DNA of 64,000 nt from Rotaria socialis (GCA_905331475.1 CAJNYU010000157.1:186001-250000); one strand, 5' to 3'; shown: positions 45,669 through 59,723, counted from the stretch's first letter. Notes: generated from the sequence alone by a model not told the origin. Numbers and translations are program-made.

Positions 45669-48600
45669 TTGGAACTTCTAAACAGTAAAAAGTAAATAAA
45701 CGTTTGTTTAAATTACATTTTTATTATTTGTATTACTATACTATAATCATGAAATCATCATTATCATCGATAACTTCTAGTATAAGTAGTTAGTTTGAAT
45801 GAAATATTTTAGTCGAATATCAATACTGAGTCTATATTTAAAAAAAAGAATCATCAGATATTAGAATCATAATGTTAAGCAAGTCACTGTTTCAAGACAA
45901 AAGGTTGTATATAGTAGATCGGGTACAGCTATAGTGTGGTATTCTATTCATTTCTCTCTCTCTCTCTCTCTCTGGCCATATGATCTGGACAAAGATAATA
46001 GTAGCCATGTTTCTACATCATCAACTGTCAGTATGATTTCCGATTCTAAATTATTATTTGCGTCATACTTGTCACTCGTTTTCTTTTTTACTAATACGTA
46101 TACTCTCATACACATGTTTAAATTATACATTAGTAAGAATTAGAATTGTCGCTATATTTACGATAGAAATACGTTCACAGATGGAGCAACGAGAATGTGG
46201 TCTCCTGCGGCGTCAACCATTTGACCTAATTATTTTACTTTCGTCTTTATCTTGTTCTTGTGTCATTATCATCGTCATTAGCACTATATGAGTGTGAACA
46301 CATTAGTCGAGCACTTTCATTATTTAGGATGAATTTTTTTGTACGTAAACTAATTTCTTTTTCAGTCTTGTGCAAATAATTATAATTTTGCGTCTTGTCT
46401 GGCTAGTCAGTCAATTGATCAACATTAACGCTTCTCGTCTTTGTTCTTTTTTCGTCTCTTTTATTCTTACTAAAAGTCATTTTAAAGAATGTCAAATGGT
46501 TCTATTTTCTATTCGATATTGACCAATTATCTTTTGTTTTAACAGTGAAATACTTATCAAAGAGAAAAATACTTCTATTTTAATAATTTAATAAATTCTA
46601 TGGTGACTTTGTTATAAAAAAATTCACATTCAGAATGAAACATCATTATCATCATACTATCATCAATATGTAATTAACAGTCAATCAAGACATAATAATT
46701 AATTTCTTAGTATTCTTCAATGATGCCATCAAAATTGTTCGTATGTTTTAACAAGTAAGTTTCCAGTCTGTTACTTAGTTTGATGAACCGTATAAATCGT
46801 GTACATGTTGTGCAATATTTGAAAATCATCACGCAGACTGAGATGTGATCAAATACAACTTATAGTTGTTGGTTTAGTAGTTAGATTCATTTTGTAGATT
46901 AAAAAAAGCAAAGAAAAAGTAGTTCTATAGATGGTTGTATCACAGTATGTAAACACTCGAGTGTTCTGTCATCTCGTTGAATAAACTTGTAATGTAATAT
47001 GGATACCATGATTATCATCTTCATCATAGTATTATTGATGCATGTGAACTGCCTCTTGGACACTAAAGGCGGTCGAGCGAACAGTAGAAATGTTTAGAAT
47101 AATGTATCGTTATAAGAACATGTTTTCATGATAAAAATCAAAATGCAATTTTTATTTCTTATCTTGAACATTCTTGTCGCGAACGACCGTATTATTTTTA
47201 TTACAATCGATTATTTGTTCAGCAAAAGAAATACTATCTATATCTTATAACTTTTTATATCTTCAATGTATATCTGTAATTTATTTGTAACTCACTAGTA
47301 GTTTTCATCGATAAGCCTGATTTGTGTTGCTTAATCCATTATCGATTGATCTGATGGTTATATGAGATAGCTATTTCCCATTTTTTTTTGTTACTCGCCT
47401 GTGGCACTTCGGATCTTGCGTCACAACTCACTATGACTGCTACTACTACTACTAGTGATGTACGTGTGTACCATTATTGTTCCATCTCTGATGCCAGATA
47501 GCCACTACCATTCTACTTAATCAGTGAAGAGTAAGTTCAACATTTTATGTTTTACCATTTTGTTGTTTATTCATTTCATTATCCTTGAAGAAATTTTATG
47601 TTCGATAAATTGTTCATGTTGCTAACATTTTAATGATAGTATGTATCATTCTTTTTCTCTTCTTTTCTAATGCCAACATACATGCACATACAATGTAAAA
47701 GATTAATACGGTTATAATAAAGAGGCGATGACTAGTTGAGTATATATGCACTCTTAATAAAATAAGCATTATGTAATAAATAAGATGTGATCGATATAGA
47801 TGTATTCAAATAACGATGAAGATATTTCTGTCAATGCCGTAGATTGTTTTATTGCTTGAGCAGAAAATACAAAAGAAAAATTATGAATTAAAATTATTAC
47901 ATCATCTTCAATGAAAGAACACTTTTGTCTTCGTTGTCAGTTTCATGTAAATGGGACACAGCAATCCACCACTTCTCATTATCATACGTTATAAGTAGCC
48001 TAACGTCATGCTGACAGTAGTGATAATAATAGAGTAATATTGTTTACGTAAGTAATTTGCGTTCATAGTAAAAGAAAGAAGAAGAACTAGATGCTAAGAA
48101 GAGATACATTGATACTTTCTACAGTTTCTTGATTATTCTTTTTTTGTGTACACTCATTGATTTTCTTTTTCTTAACATAACGATAAAACCTAATTTGTTA
48201 TGGTTGCATATTAAAAGTCACTTGACGATTCGCTTTTGACATAAAATGATCAAGATTGCACGCGTATGCACGTACACAAGTTTTAGTCAACCGATAGACA
48301 CACACTGTAATGAATAAATCAAATTGATCATGAACGAAATTGACACACACATGCATAAATTATAGAAAGACAGTGTTGAATTAGAATAACTAATACAATT
48401 ATAGTATAGAAGTCTGTATCAGTTGTCGCCGCCGTTCATTTGATGAAGCAATCTTCTCTCTTTTATGAGGTTGATTTCTATGGTTGTTTCATTTTTTTTT
48501 CTTTTAATCGGATGTCAATGTTTCCGAATCAAATTAATGATAGTAAACGATTTTGACCCTTTCATTTTCTTACTAGCATTTAGTTTGCACGTTTCATGTC

Positions 48601-50478
48601 CCAATACATACACATATACTCATATATATATATATATATATTTATATGTGCGCATGTGGAATGTGTGAAAAAAAAATAAGCATCATGGCTGCTCGTTTGA
48701 TGCTTAAGAAGTTGATTGTATGTTTTCGTCACAGACATGTTATACCACAAGAGAACGATATTTATATATATATATATAATAACTTGAAATCATGCTGTAG
48801 AATGTGTGTTGTGTAGCGAATCTAATTGCTTGTTTAAATTACGTTATGTGCCTTCTGTCTCTTTTGCGTCACTACCATCAGTCTGAATTTTTTACCATCG
48901 GGGAATCAACTTATTCTCAGTGAACGCATCAGACAGCTTGATTTTATCATACTTATGTGTGAAACACAGTTTAAGACATCAAACCGACTTCTCTCTTGTT
49001 TTCTTTTTCATTTTGCTTCTCTGTCTCAAGTTGATTGACATTCGTTGTTCAAGAGATAGAATAATTGCAATATTGACGGTTAGTTATAGAATAGATGAGA
49101 GTGGCGATGACCTATGAATCAATAGTACTGCTTGGCCAATGAACTAGACTATCTTCTTCAGTAACTTCATAATAATCTTTTCAACAATGCAATGTATTTC
49201 GATAGATTTATTTTCTTGTTTGCATGTGAGTCAGAAATGAAGTGAGAGATCTCACAGTCACTACCCTTGTTCGTATGTGACTTTTCAACTTAGCTGTTTA
49301 AATGTCATCATAATGGGGTATGTACGTGAAGGTCTAATACATACAATATCCATCAGTAAAAATAACAATGCGAAACAGAAATCGATTAGACATTTTTTCT
49401 TGTCATTTAATGTCTACCCATTGAAAATGAACATTCAATTGTCTTTCTCGTTTATATCGTTACACTTGTTCTCGCTCTCTCTCTCTTTCTTTCTTTCTCG
49501 AAAGATTGCCGGATTTCCTCCTGTCATCTGTTTATTCCCAGGTATTGTGCTTAGTTTTGTAAGTATCACTTAAAGCTGTGCATCACCGAGTAATTGAGAC
49601 ATGTCTCAAATATAAGCCTGTTTTCCGGATTTTGTTTTTCTTTTCTCTTTCTTTTTAAACACTTCAGTCATGTGTGTCATACTATATTCATTGTTATGGT
49701 AAGTAAAGCATCTTAATTCCAACCGAATAACTTCTTTGTTGACTCTTACAATTGAATCTTTTTTTTCTTTTTAATAGTTTCTCTCTAAAAGTATGAAAAG
49801 AAAATTATCATGATAAGAAGAAAAAAAATTAAACAAAAGAACATCGTATATTCATATGATGCAGACAACGATAATAATGTGTCAGCGATCATGTGTTTAT
49901 ATAGATATTACCAATGATACTAACTACCGATGACACGTATGACATTAGGCGTCGAGACACCTCTATTTGTTAATTGTTATTACCCTTTGTCTAATAAAAG
50001 AGGCAAACCATATTTTTTCTGTCTGTTTTATTCATCGTGCGATCGTGTCGTTCAGCTAATTAGACTTGACCTCCTAGTTTCTAACCGACTGATACTGTTC
50101 CATCGTATGTATATTATACGCGAGTAACAACAACAAAGAGATAGCTATAAAGTATTATCTTAGGTCTTTCTTTCTCTCTCTCTTTCTTGAATGACTCGTT
50201 TATGTTTCTCGTTTGTTTTATTTTCTACACGTTTGCCGCTCATTAATTTGGCCGTGAAAAAGCAAGGAATGCGATAACCTTCGTCTTCCACGTACTACGT
50301 TTGATCTTCTGGGAGAGAATGAAAATAGAGTTGATTGTTTTTTTTTCGATATTCATTTCACACATTTGCTTGATTATACATATCATCTGATATACAAACT
50401 AGCAGTATCAACATTCTAATAGTATGAATTACTTCTTTTTGTTTTTTACTTTAGATCGTATGTCTGATATATTCAATA
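45669..50478. other. Gene-free stretch upstream of plexin
   Basis: About 4.8 kb without a supported gene. It holds (CT)n at about 45953-45973, (TA)n at about 48624-48642 and 48762-48778, CT-rich runs near 49476 and 50173, and an ACT run at about 47439. The plexin promoter and 5' untranslated exons should lie in it. Short frames here (for example 49277-49573) are T-rich translations without family resemblance. Confidence 0.5.
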
Positions 50479-53400
50479 ATGAAAATTCTAATTCTTATTT
50501 TCTATCTAATTAAATTATCAATATCAATAAGCCTACAATTCTCTAATTCATTACAGCGTTTCGTTTATGATGATGTAACTGATACTATTATTCTAGCATC
50601 TGTTAATCATATATATTCGTTAAATGGAAGCAATCTATCAATTCTATCGGATATTGATACATCATTATCGTCATCAAAAATAGATCAAGATTGTTCAATT
50701 AAGAATAAAAGTTCTTTATCAAAATCTCTTTATTATTTTTCTACATCATCATATTTAACTCCATCAATAAATAACACATTTAATCAATTACTTCTATTGA
50801 CGAATAATGGAACAATATTAATATGTTCAACATCAAATCGTGGTCGTTCATGTCAATTACGATCATTAATTAATCTTGATTTTATGAAAAATTCTTCTCA
50901 ACGTGTTGTTTCATCATCTCCGTTTCTTCCATCCGTTGGTTTAATTAATAAAAATAATCAAATATTATACATATCAAATACATATGATTCCGTATGTGAT
51001 CCATTTTACGAAATTCCAACAATAAGCGGTCGTCATCTCGTTGATAATGATTTTTTATCCATAATTAATTTAAATTCTGGTCAATCGGCATTACAGCAAT
51101 CAACGTATACATTACGTTTACTAAATATACGATTAATAAGAGACTTTTTTCTTTATTATTTGTATGCATTTGAGTATAAACATTTTTCATACTTTTTAAC
51201 TATTCAACAATCAGATATTCATCACACACGAAAACATAAATTACAGACAAAAATTCTACGCTTTTGCCAAACTTTAAAACAACCAATTATTAAAAGTTAT
51301 GTTGAATTACCTTTAACATGTGGAAAAGATTATCATTATTTAGTTAGAGCAAAATTTTCAAACGAAAAAAAGATTTTATATGGCTTATTTCGTAATACGA
51401 CATCAGCTAATTCGTCGAGTACATCGCATGCTATATGTTCATATTCGATTGATACTATACAAGAAGCATTTTTTCAAACAATAAAACGTTGTCTTGTTGA
51501 TGGAAAAGGTCATCGGGGTTTAGATTTCATTAGTCCAGATACACATTGTATACCAAGCAACGTAAGTTGACTTAGAAACAGGTTTTTTTTCAAGATTGTA
51601 ATATATTTATTTCTATTTAGAATTTAAATCAAATGAATCATGACTATTGTCCTGATGAAAATGATAGGTTTTTTCAATATCCTATTGGTGGCCATCGATC
51701 CATAGAACAAATCGAACCGATTATCGAACTCTATGATCGAGTAAATTTTACAGCTATTGAAATAGGTTCAAATGAAAAAGATACGATTATTCTTATTGGA
51801 GATGATAATGGAACCGTACATACAGTAAAACTATTTTGATTTTTTTTGTTAAATTTTTTTGTGTTTTCTTTTCTACTTAGTTTCAAACATCGAACACAAA
51901 TGAAACTTATAAACAGAGTTTTCAATCAAAGATAATCGTTGATTTAAAATTAATTAATACAATACCAACATTGAAAGATGCTAAACTTATCGTATTGACT
52001 GAGAATCTGGTAAGCAATTTTGCTTAAATATTAGTCTCCAGTGTATTTTTCACATCATATAATTTTAAAATATCATTTGATTAATGAAACTGATAACAAT
52101 AGCGTTCCGATTTACTAGCGATTGAATCATTCCGATTTGTATGGATTCTCGAGGGATTCATTAGTATAAAGTTTACTAAAATGATGATAATTCTATTCCG
52201 AAGACTTGTGAAGATAAGACATTCTAAACTTTAACGAGTTTCACTAAGAAGTCTTTGTAAATCTAATATGAATTCAAATATACATTCTATTATCGATTTA
52301 TGAAAGAAAAGCTCTGCTAAGACGTCTACTGAAAATCTAGTGAAAACATAAATTTTTAACTGAAAAATAACTTGTATAACTTAATTTTCCAAAACAAAAT
52401 TCGATGATTTAAGTGCTCAGTTATTTTACTATTTTTATATAAGTTTTATGTATAAAAGCATCTGTGAACGCGACGCTATAAGATTTTCTCTTCATTCTTG
52501 ATTTAGATAATTAAACAAAATTTAAGTACATGCGAACAGTATACAACATGTAATGAATGTTCAACAATTCCACGTTGTCATTGGTGTTCTAGAGAAAACA
52601 GGTAAAACTTGAGCTTTTTCGTGTTATTATATCATATCATTTTTGGTCCGAATAGATGTACAGCTACATTTGAATGTGAATATGAAAATCAGAGAACCAA
52701 TCGTATTAATATGTGTGCATATATTGAGCAAGTTATTCCACAAACAATTTCATTGAACTTATTGAACATTGAAGTAAGCACATTTTTTCACATGAGCTTT
52801 GTATTTCTCATCCTTTGATTATTTCTAGTTACAAGTTAAGTTCAATGTTCCATTGCGAAGTGATACCGATGAATATATGTGCCGATTTACTTTTAAAAAT
52901 GGTGAACAATTGTATCGTACAAATGCAAGTCTTAATCATAATATAGTGAAATGTTTTCCACCTGTATTAAACAATATCAATCAAGGTTAGTTATAGTTTC
53001 TGGTTGTGTGATTGTTAAGCATATACTAAATACGTTTTAGCTATTTATAATGTTGTTTTATCAATTGAACACGTAAAAAGAAATGTAACATTCGGGTCGT
53101 CTAGTTTGATATTTTTAAATTGTTCAAATGTCAAGTCATGTTCATCATGTGCATTATATTCAAATTTATGTTTATGGAATCGCGAAACAGTTAAATGTAT
53201 TTTTCAACAAAATGATCGATTTCTATTATCAGATAATCAGTCTCTTTCTATAAATTCTCAGCAATGTCCATTTATATATTTACAACAATCTAGAAATCGT
53301 CTAGCTTATCATGTTGATAAAACATTTATTGTTCATATTGAGCAATGCAATCAATCAGTGAATATTAGTTCTTGTTATTTATATGATCATCGAAAACGTT

Positions 53401-56400
53401 TTTCATTGTTTGAATCAAATCCAGTATTAATTCGATCAGTCAATGAAAATAATTTATGTTTATTAATATGTTCATTTCAATGGTCGAATTCTAAAAATTT
53501 CAATCAAATATCATTTCATCGACCTTTAAATCTTTACCTATCAATTCAGTTTTCAAATAAAACCATATCTATGATACCACACACACCTATTTCATTATAT
53601 CATTGTGAACATATGGCATTAAATTGTACATCATGCTTACAACTTGATCCATCGTATGAATGCACTTGGTGTAATAATATGTGTATGTTTAAAAATCAAT
53701 CACGAACATGTTCAACTAATTCAGAATGTTTAATGCCAATTATTCATACCATTGAACCATTAATTTTACCAATGAATGGTGGAACATTAGTGACAATGAA
53801 AGGCAAATATTTTGATTTATTTGGTTTATCGATTCAAATAGCAGATGTACCTTGTCAATTGATTGAACAAGAAAGTTCGACGAATAAGTAAGTTTAATAG
53901 ACACATTGAGAAAATCAGTGAAATTAGATATCCACAGATAGTTCTTGTAAATACTAAGGTTCGAATTATTGTACATATTGAAACTATGAGTTGAAGAGTT
54001 TTTATTGAATTTCATTTTTAACTACGTACAGTGTTTGCTGTGCTCAATGTAAAAAATAGCGATAGCTATTATATTGATCACAGGATCAATCATTATATAG
54101 TAAATAATAATTCATACACTTAGAGGTGTCAGCCGCTGCAGCCACCAAATTACTGATAGTTTTAAGAAATTTTGGAGAGCTGCCGATGCGAAAAACAAAT
54201 TTAGCCGTTGCCCCGCTGCAAGAGATAAACATTTTTGATAGCGCCATCCGCCGCCGCTGACTTCAATTCATATACGATCGAATCGAATATTTTTCTTTTA
54301 ATTCTCATCAGTGAATTTTTAACTCAGCCGCAGCTGTCACATAAGAGCTTGCTAATATCAGCCGGCGCTGCCGCTGAAGACATTACTCATTCAAATAAAG
54401 AGTCGATGGAAATCTTCAAAAATTGAAAATTGTTGCCCGCCACCGCCGCCGCCGCCGTTCAATCCTTCGGTTGACACCTCTACATACAGTCTTTACCTTT
54501 ATTCTTTTTTTCTTATGCTCAACTTTTCAATGCTGGGTTATGACCTGATCGTTATCTTGAAGAGACCTATCCTATTGTGAAGTCATTAGCTCATTCTAAT
54601 TTTATTTCTTATGTTAAGAATCGTATGTCAATCAGGTGATGCTGGATCAACGTTTCGTGCCGGTATGGTTCGTTTAAAGTTTGGTCTTCATGGTCCACAA
54701 ATTTCTTCTCATGAAACGATTTCTTACATTAATCCAAAGATAAATTCCATTGAGCCACTCATCGGTATTCAAAGTGGTGGTACAGTTTTAACAATTTCTG
54801 GCGAAAATTTTATTATTGGCAATAGTCATCTATCAGTCTTTATTGGAAATCGTTCATGTCAATTACTATCAATATCATCGAAGAAAATCGAATGTGAAAC
54901 AAGATCATTTCCTCGTTCGATGCTAAATGAAAATCAAACAATCAACATTTTGTTTGATCGACAAACAAAGTTAATATATAAATATATGTTTACTATTGTT
55001 CCAAATCCAATTCTATATGGATTTGATAAAAATAGTCAATATAGAAGTTTTGTCAGTGGTGGTCATGAAGTGATAGTTCTTGGTGAAAATTTTCATATCA
55101 TACAAAATATTCAATTAGAATTTAGACAATTCATATTTGTTTCACCTTTATATCAAAATAATACGCATCTAGTATTTTTAACACCATCAATTGAAGAATT
55201 AAACTTATATGAACAACAAAAAGTTGAAATAAAAATCTATTTAGATAATTTTAATAAAACATCATCTTTGATTTATATTGATGATCCAATGATTTATGAA
55301 CTTGAACCTATGTTACAACCATATGCAAGTGAACTAACGATTCAAGGCATAAATCTTACTTCTGTGGGACACACAAAAAATCATATTGTTGTACAAATTG
55401 GTTGTGATCTATGTACTGTTATTCACCTTCAAGCCGATAAAATTATTTGTCAACCACCACGATATCGCCCAGAAAAATATTCGAAAGCAAAACGTCTTTG
55501 CTATAATTCAGAACATCCATCAATTATCGTTACTATCGATAATATACGTGCGCATGTTGGGTTTATGATCTATCCAAAAAAACTTATCATACTCGGTAAC
55601 GATTATTTTCTGTTTTTAACAATTCTCGATCAAAACAAATAATTTCATTTCATTTACTTGACACATGACCACTTTTTGATAGAAGTTCTCTGAAAAACAT
55701 CTATAGCCACAATGGAATATATAGAAGTTTAACACAACTCTTAATTTCGGGAGTTCTCATCAGTAGATCTCGTTAAGAAGAATAAGAGTACCTTAGGAAG
55801 AACTATAAGACTACATTCATATATTTATATTAGAAACAATGGAAGACCTAACGAAGCGTTCATCTTTTTTTCTTTGCTAATTGAAATTCCTTTTTTCACT
55901 TACAAGATTTGAAAAACTAATCTTGTTACTTTTTTTCTTTCAGGTGTTCTAAGCGGATGTTTATTTACAATAGTATTCATTGTTTTGATTATTATTATGA
56001 TTGTTTCCTTAAAAATTCGTTTTACACAACGAAGATCTTGTAAGAACTATTTCTGTACGAATAGTATAATTCCTCACGGAGTTCAACAAGAAACACCTTA
56101 TCTAATAACGAACTCATTATCAGCCGGATTTCGTATTCGTTCATATGTAAATTATTTACAATTATGCTATTATTATAATCATTTATCTTCTAATAAAAAA
56201 ATATTTAATTTCAAACAAGAAACCATGGATCAATATAAATTTTTACTTGGAAATAATGAACAATTGATTGATTTTCTATTTAAACTTTCAATTAAATCCA
56301 ATAATAAAAATATTCTTAACAATCTTATTTTAACACAACGATATAATTTGAAAAAATTATTTAAATATAATCATCCTTTAATCTATTATAATATTTGTAT

Positions 56401-58944
56401 ATTAACATCATATGATACATTTTTAATAAATCCAATTCATTCATTGTTATCTCAAATTTATTCTCAATTAAAATTCAAACTCTATAATGGACCTATTGAT
56501 GCTATCGAACAAACCATTTCTTACTATTCACTTAATATCGATACTATTTTACAAGAATATTCAATACAATTTAAAAATATCCAATTGACTGTGCATATTG
56601 ATTTCAATAATGACAAAAATTCCAATGAATTATTGTTAAATATAACATGTTTAACATGTGATACAATAAGTCAAGTGAAAACTAAAATTCTTTACGAATT
56701 AAATTCAATGAATCCAATATCAATAAATGAATCAAAACTTTATCTATTAACAAATCATTCATGTTCAAGTTCATCATCATCATCATCCACAGCATCATCA
56801 AGTGTACCACTGGCAAGAAAATCAATGTTAACTAAAGTTCTTTATAGTCGTTCAATAAAATATTCAACAACGATAATCAATGATACATATCGTGATTCTT
56901 GTAATCTGTTATTAAATGATATTGATAATACAAGTGAACAAATACATAATGCAAAAAAATTAAATACTTTACAACATTATGGAATTAATTCAGATGGCTA
57001 TGAACTTAAATTAGTTTTATCAATAAAACAAATGAATCATGCTGACAATAGTTTCAATTTGAGTACGTATTTAGAAATGACATTATCTATCTTGAGATGA
57101 GAATATCAGAATAAAGATTGCTTGTTCATGCTGCAAAGTTGTAGTTTTTAGTATCCAAGGAAATTAAACACTTCTATAATAATCTAGTTTTATTGAGAAT
57201 ATTTTCTTTTTCAAAATTCGAAACTCAACGTACACGAAGTTGCTACTACAAAGAATTAAGTAATTCATTATTACCGGCGAAGAAGGATGCATATTCAGCA
57301 ATTGTTTTAGTCTCCATAGAGCCTATATAAGCATTTAAAATCTCGCACTTCAAGAGCTTTCCACTTTATATTTATTGCTTTCTTCAATTGATTAAATCCA
57401 TCGAAGGTTTTCCTTCACCTCAAAGAGTTTCATCTTCTGAACTATAATATTGCAAAATTTAACTTAACTTATTTCATCGAATCGAAAGGAGCTCTTTACA
57501 TTCCTTCCATTCTAGTCCTTTGTATTCTATCGTGAATTAATAGCGTACAAATTTTGTGAAACACGATCTGAAAGGAGTGTTGAAGTATATAGGGTAGAAA
57601 TTTGGACCCCCTCCCCCACAGACAGGGACAGAGAAATTAATTAATTAATTAATTTCTCTGTCCCGGTCTGTGATGGCTTCTGAGGTATTTCTGTTCCTGT
57701 CTGTGATGGTGTCTGAATTCTCTGTCCCTGTCTGTGATGGTGTCTGAATTCTCTGTCACTGTCTGTGATGGTCTGTGAAACTTCTCGGTCACGGCCTGTG
57801 ATGGTTTCTAGAGACTCCATACATCATAATACAGACTGTAATAGAGAAGCTTCATAGACCATCAGTGACAGTAATAGACGAATTCCAGAAAAGAAGTTTC
57901 ATCGTGTTTCACACTTTTAATCCCAAAGGGATTGCGCTAACAGTTTTTTTGTTTTTTTTTTGTTGAAATTATTTAATTTCTTGAACCTTTTTAGTAAATA
58001 CTTTTCAAAAATCTTGTCATTATTGCTCATTAACAACATGTAATGATAAAATAATGTTCAATTATTTAACATCACCACCGCTATCTAATATAGATACATT
58101 GTTATCCTATGATCGAACACATTATATTCATTTATTAAATCATACATACGAAGAAATCGATAGTGAATTAGGTCAATCATTAATAAATAATAATAATCAT
58201 GATGAAACATTTCGTTTATTTGAAACAAAAGCTATGATAAATTCATTACTAATTAATTTAATTGAAACTTTATTTAAAAATCTCATTCATAATGATACAT
58301 TCTTTAATGAATTAATGGAACAATATTCACCAGTTTGTCATCAATACTATGCTCATTTTATTCCATTTATTTTTCAAAATATTGATTGTTTATTGGATGT
58401 ATCAATTGATAAATGTTTAAATAATTCATTAAGCATTCTTTCAATGATTTTTCAAATTGCTTGTTGTCAACAAGCCGAACAAGAATGTTTATTATGTAAT
58501 GAATTGTTGAATAGCAAGAATTCGAATTCTACTATACAGAATTGTACATTATTATTTGCTGATGAAATACAACGTGTTCGATTACATTATTCAAATTTAG
58601 AGCAATCTTTAAAAGATAAAGCTTCATCATCGGAATATTCATCGACAAACATAGTAAAATATCAAAACAACGAATATATTTTAAAATCAGTTTTTCTTCT
58701 GTTTTTCGTAGGGTATCGATAAAAAATTTGAATTGGATGATTCGATTTTTCATGATCTCTTTGAATATTCTTGTTCGCATGCTGATCAGGTTTGCTTGTT
58801 TGTTTTGATGTTTATCATTTTAATCTGTTTGTTTTCTGTTCTATTTAGATTATTGAACATTTAAAAAGTCAATCGTCTGACACTAATGCTCTATCAATAT
58901 TTCTTAGTCTTATAAAACAATATCGATCGATGGAATTGACTTGA
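50479..58944 (+). CDS. Plexin (semaphorin receptor), divergent cytoplasmic domain
   Basis: Single-pass receptor for semaphorins. Twelve exons: 50479-51561, 51621-51824, 51881-52009, 52507-52601, 52656-52773, 52829-52985, 53041-53887, 54619-55595, 55944-57062, 57995-58653, 58712-58789 and 58849-58944; 1853 residues. Order: signal peptide (ILIFYLIKLSISIS), Sema domain (about 20-470), PSI repeats (CEQYTTCNECSTIPRCHWC, then CSSCALYSNLCLW and CTSCLQLDPSYECTWC) and IPT/TIG domains (IEPLILPMNGGTLVTMKG, IEPLIGIQSGGTVLTISGEN and two more). Then come a transmembrane helix (about 1204-1230), a juxtamembrane and split GAP region with a ubiquitin-like Rho-binding domain (KLYNGPIDAIEQTISYYSLN, then LNTLQHYGINSDGYELKLVL), and a C-terminal half ending RSMELT. 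The usual LLLRRTES and LPLRFW arginine motifs of the plexin GAP are not seen. Intron 7 carries a MITE; intron 9 a fold-back repeat. The class (A or B) is not assigned. Confidence 0.94.
54113..54490. mobile_element. hAT-like MITE with CCG-rich arms in plexin intron
   Basis: The element spans 54121-54482 (362 bp). Its ends are TAGAGGTGTCAGCCG and, as reverse complement of the right end, TAGAGGTGTCAACCG (14 of 15 identical). Flanks are CATACACT (54113-54120) and CATACAGT (54483-54490), an 8-bp duplication with one change, as expected for hAT. The body has GC-rich GCAGCC/CCGCCG runs (CCACCGCCGCCGCCGCCG near the right end) that stand out from the AT-rich intron. It has no coding capacity; the open frame at 54235-54426 is repeat-derived. 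Confidence 0.85.
57617..57900. repeat. Fold-back repeat: 40-bp palindrome plus GTCTGTGATGG tandem units
   Basis: In plexin intron 9, 57625-57664 is a perfect 40-bp palindrome: GGGACAGAGAAATTAATTAA followed by its reverse complement, extendable outward with one mismatch (CACAGAC / GTCTGTG). It is followed by about five units built on CTGTCTGTGATGGTGTCTGA (57665-57810), then partly inverted matches (ATAGACCATCAGTGACAG near 57855). It looks like a non-autonomous fold-back element or hairpin-seeded satellite. Confidence 0.8.
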
Positions 58945-59723
58945 CTTGACTATTTTTACATTGATATATCTACTGTCGTTTTGTTTTGATATACAAAAAA
59001 AAACCAAAATTACTTCTAAATAATATCTAATAAAATTTTGCTGTTTCAAAACACATCGAAGAAAATTTCTATGATAAAATCTAACTATCTACTATGAGTT
59101 TTATTAAATATTCCATTTTTTCAGAATGTTTAATTCTAACAGAACAAAAACTGGATTAATGCAACTTGTATATTTTGTAAAATTTCTTTTAACATATCAA
59201 TGGATCAGATATAATTGATCGTAGCATGGATTTGAGAGTTAGAAGTATACGATCGTTATTAGCCAACTGCATTGAAATATAGGATTGAAGAACATTTATT
59301 TTCATTTTATTACCTAAGACATTTCCAAAAGACTGAATGGCTCTAATAAAAATCGTAAAAAGACTTTAAATTACATTGGAGAATTTTACAAATTTTGATG
59401 AAAATTTGAAACCTTATACTAATTTAATATAGAGATATTCTAGAAACTTGTAGTTCAAAATGATTCTATGCATTTGTAATTGCATTTCATGAGTTTAAAC
59501 GAATTTTTTAATTGATACATCTATCATGTTTATTGTTTGAATCATAGGTCTGAAGCGAAAAGACTCTATATGTTGAGTTCGACGAAGACAAGCTTAGGTC
59601 AGAAAAGCTTTTCTAAAGTAGATTTCAACAATTGTCAACATCTTCGTTTGAATATTTCTTTGAATTAATGCGCGTCCTTAATTTAAAAACTACTTTTATT
59701 TTCATTGATTTTTTAAAAATAAG
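58945..59723. other. Spacer between plexin and hexokinase
   Basis: About 0.8 kb, AT-rich. It holds the plexin 3' untranslated region (TAATAAAA near 59028) and the hexokinase promoter; no other feature is seen. Confidence 0.5.

Noticed and set aside
54235-54426. 63-codon plus frame in plexin intron
   Set aside because: It lies inside the CCG-rich MITE.
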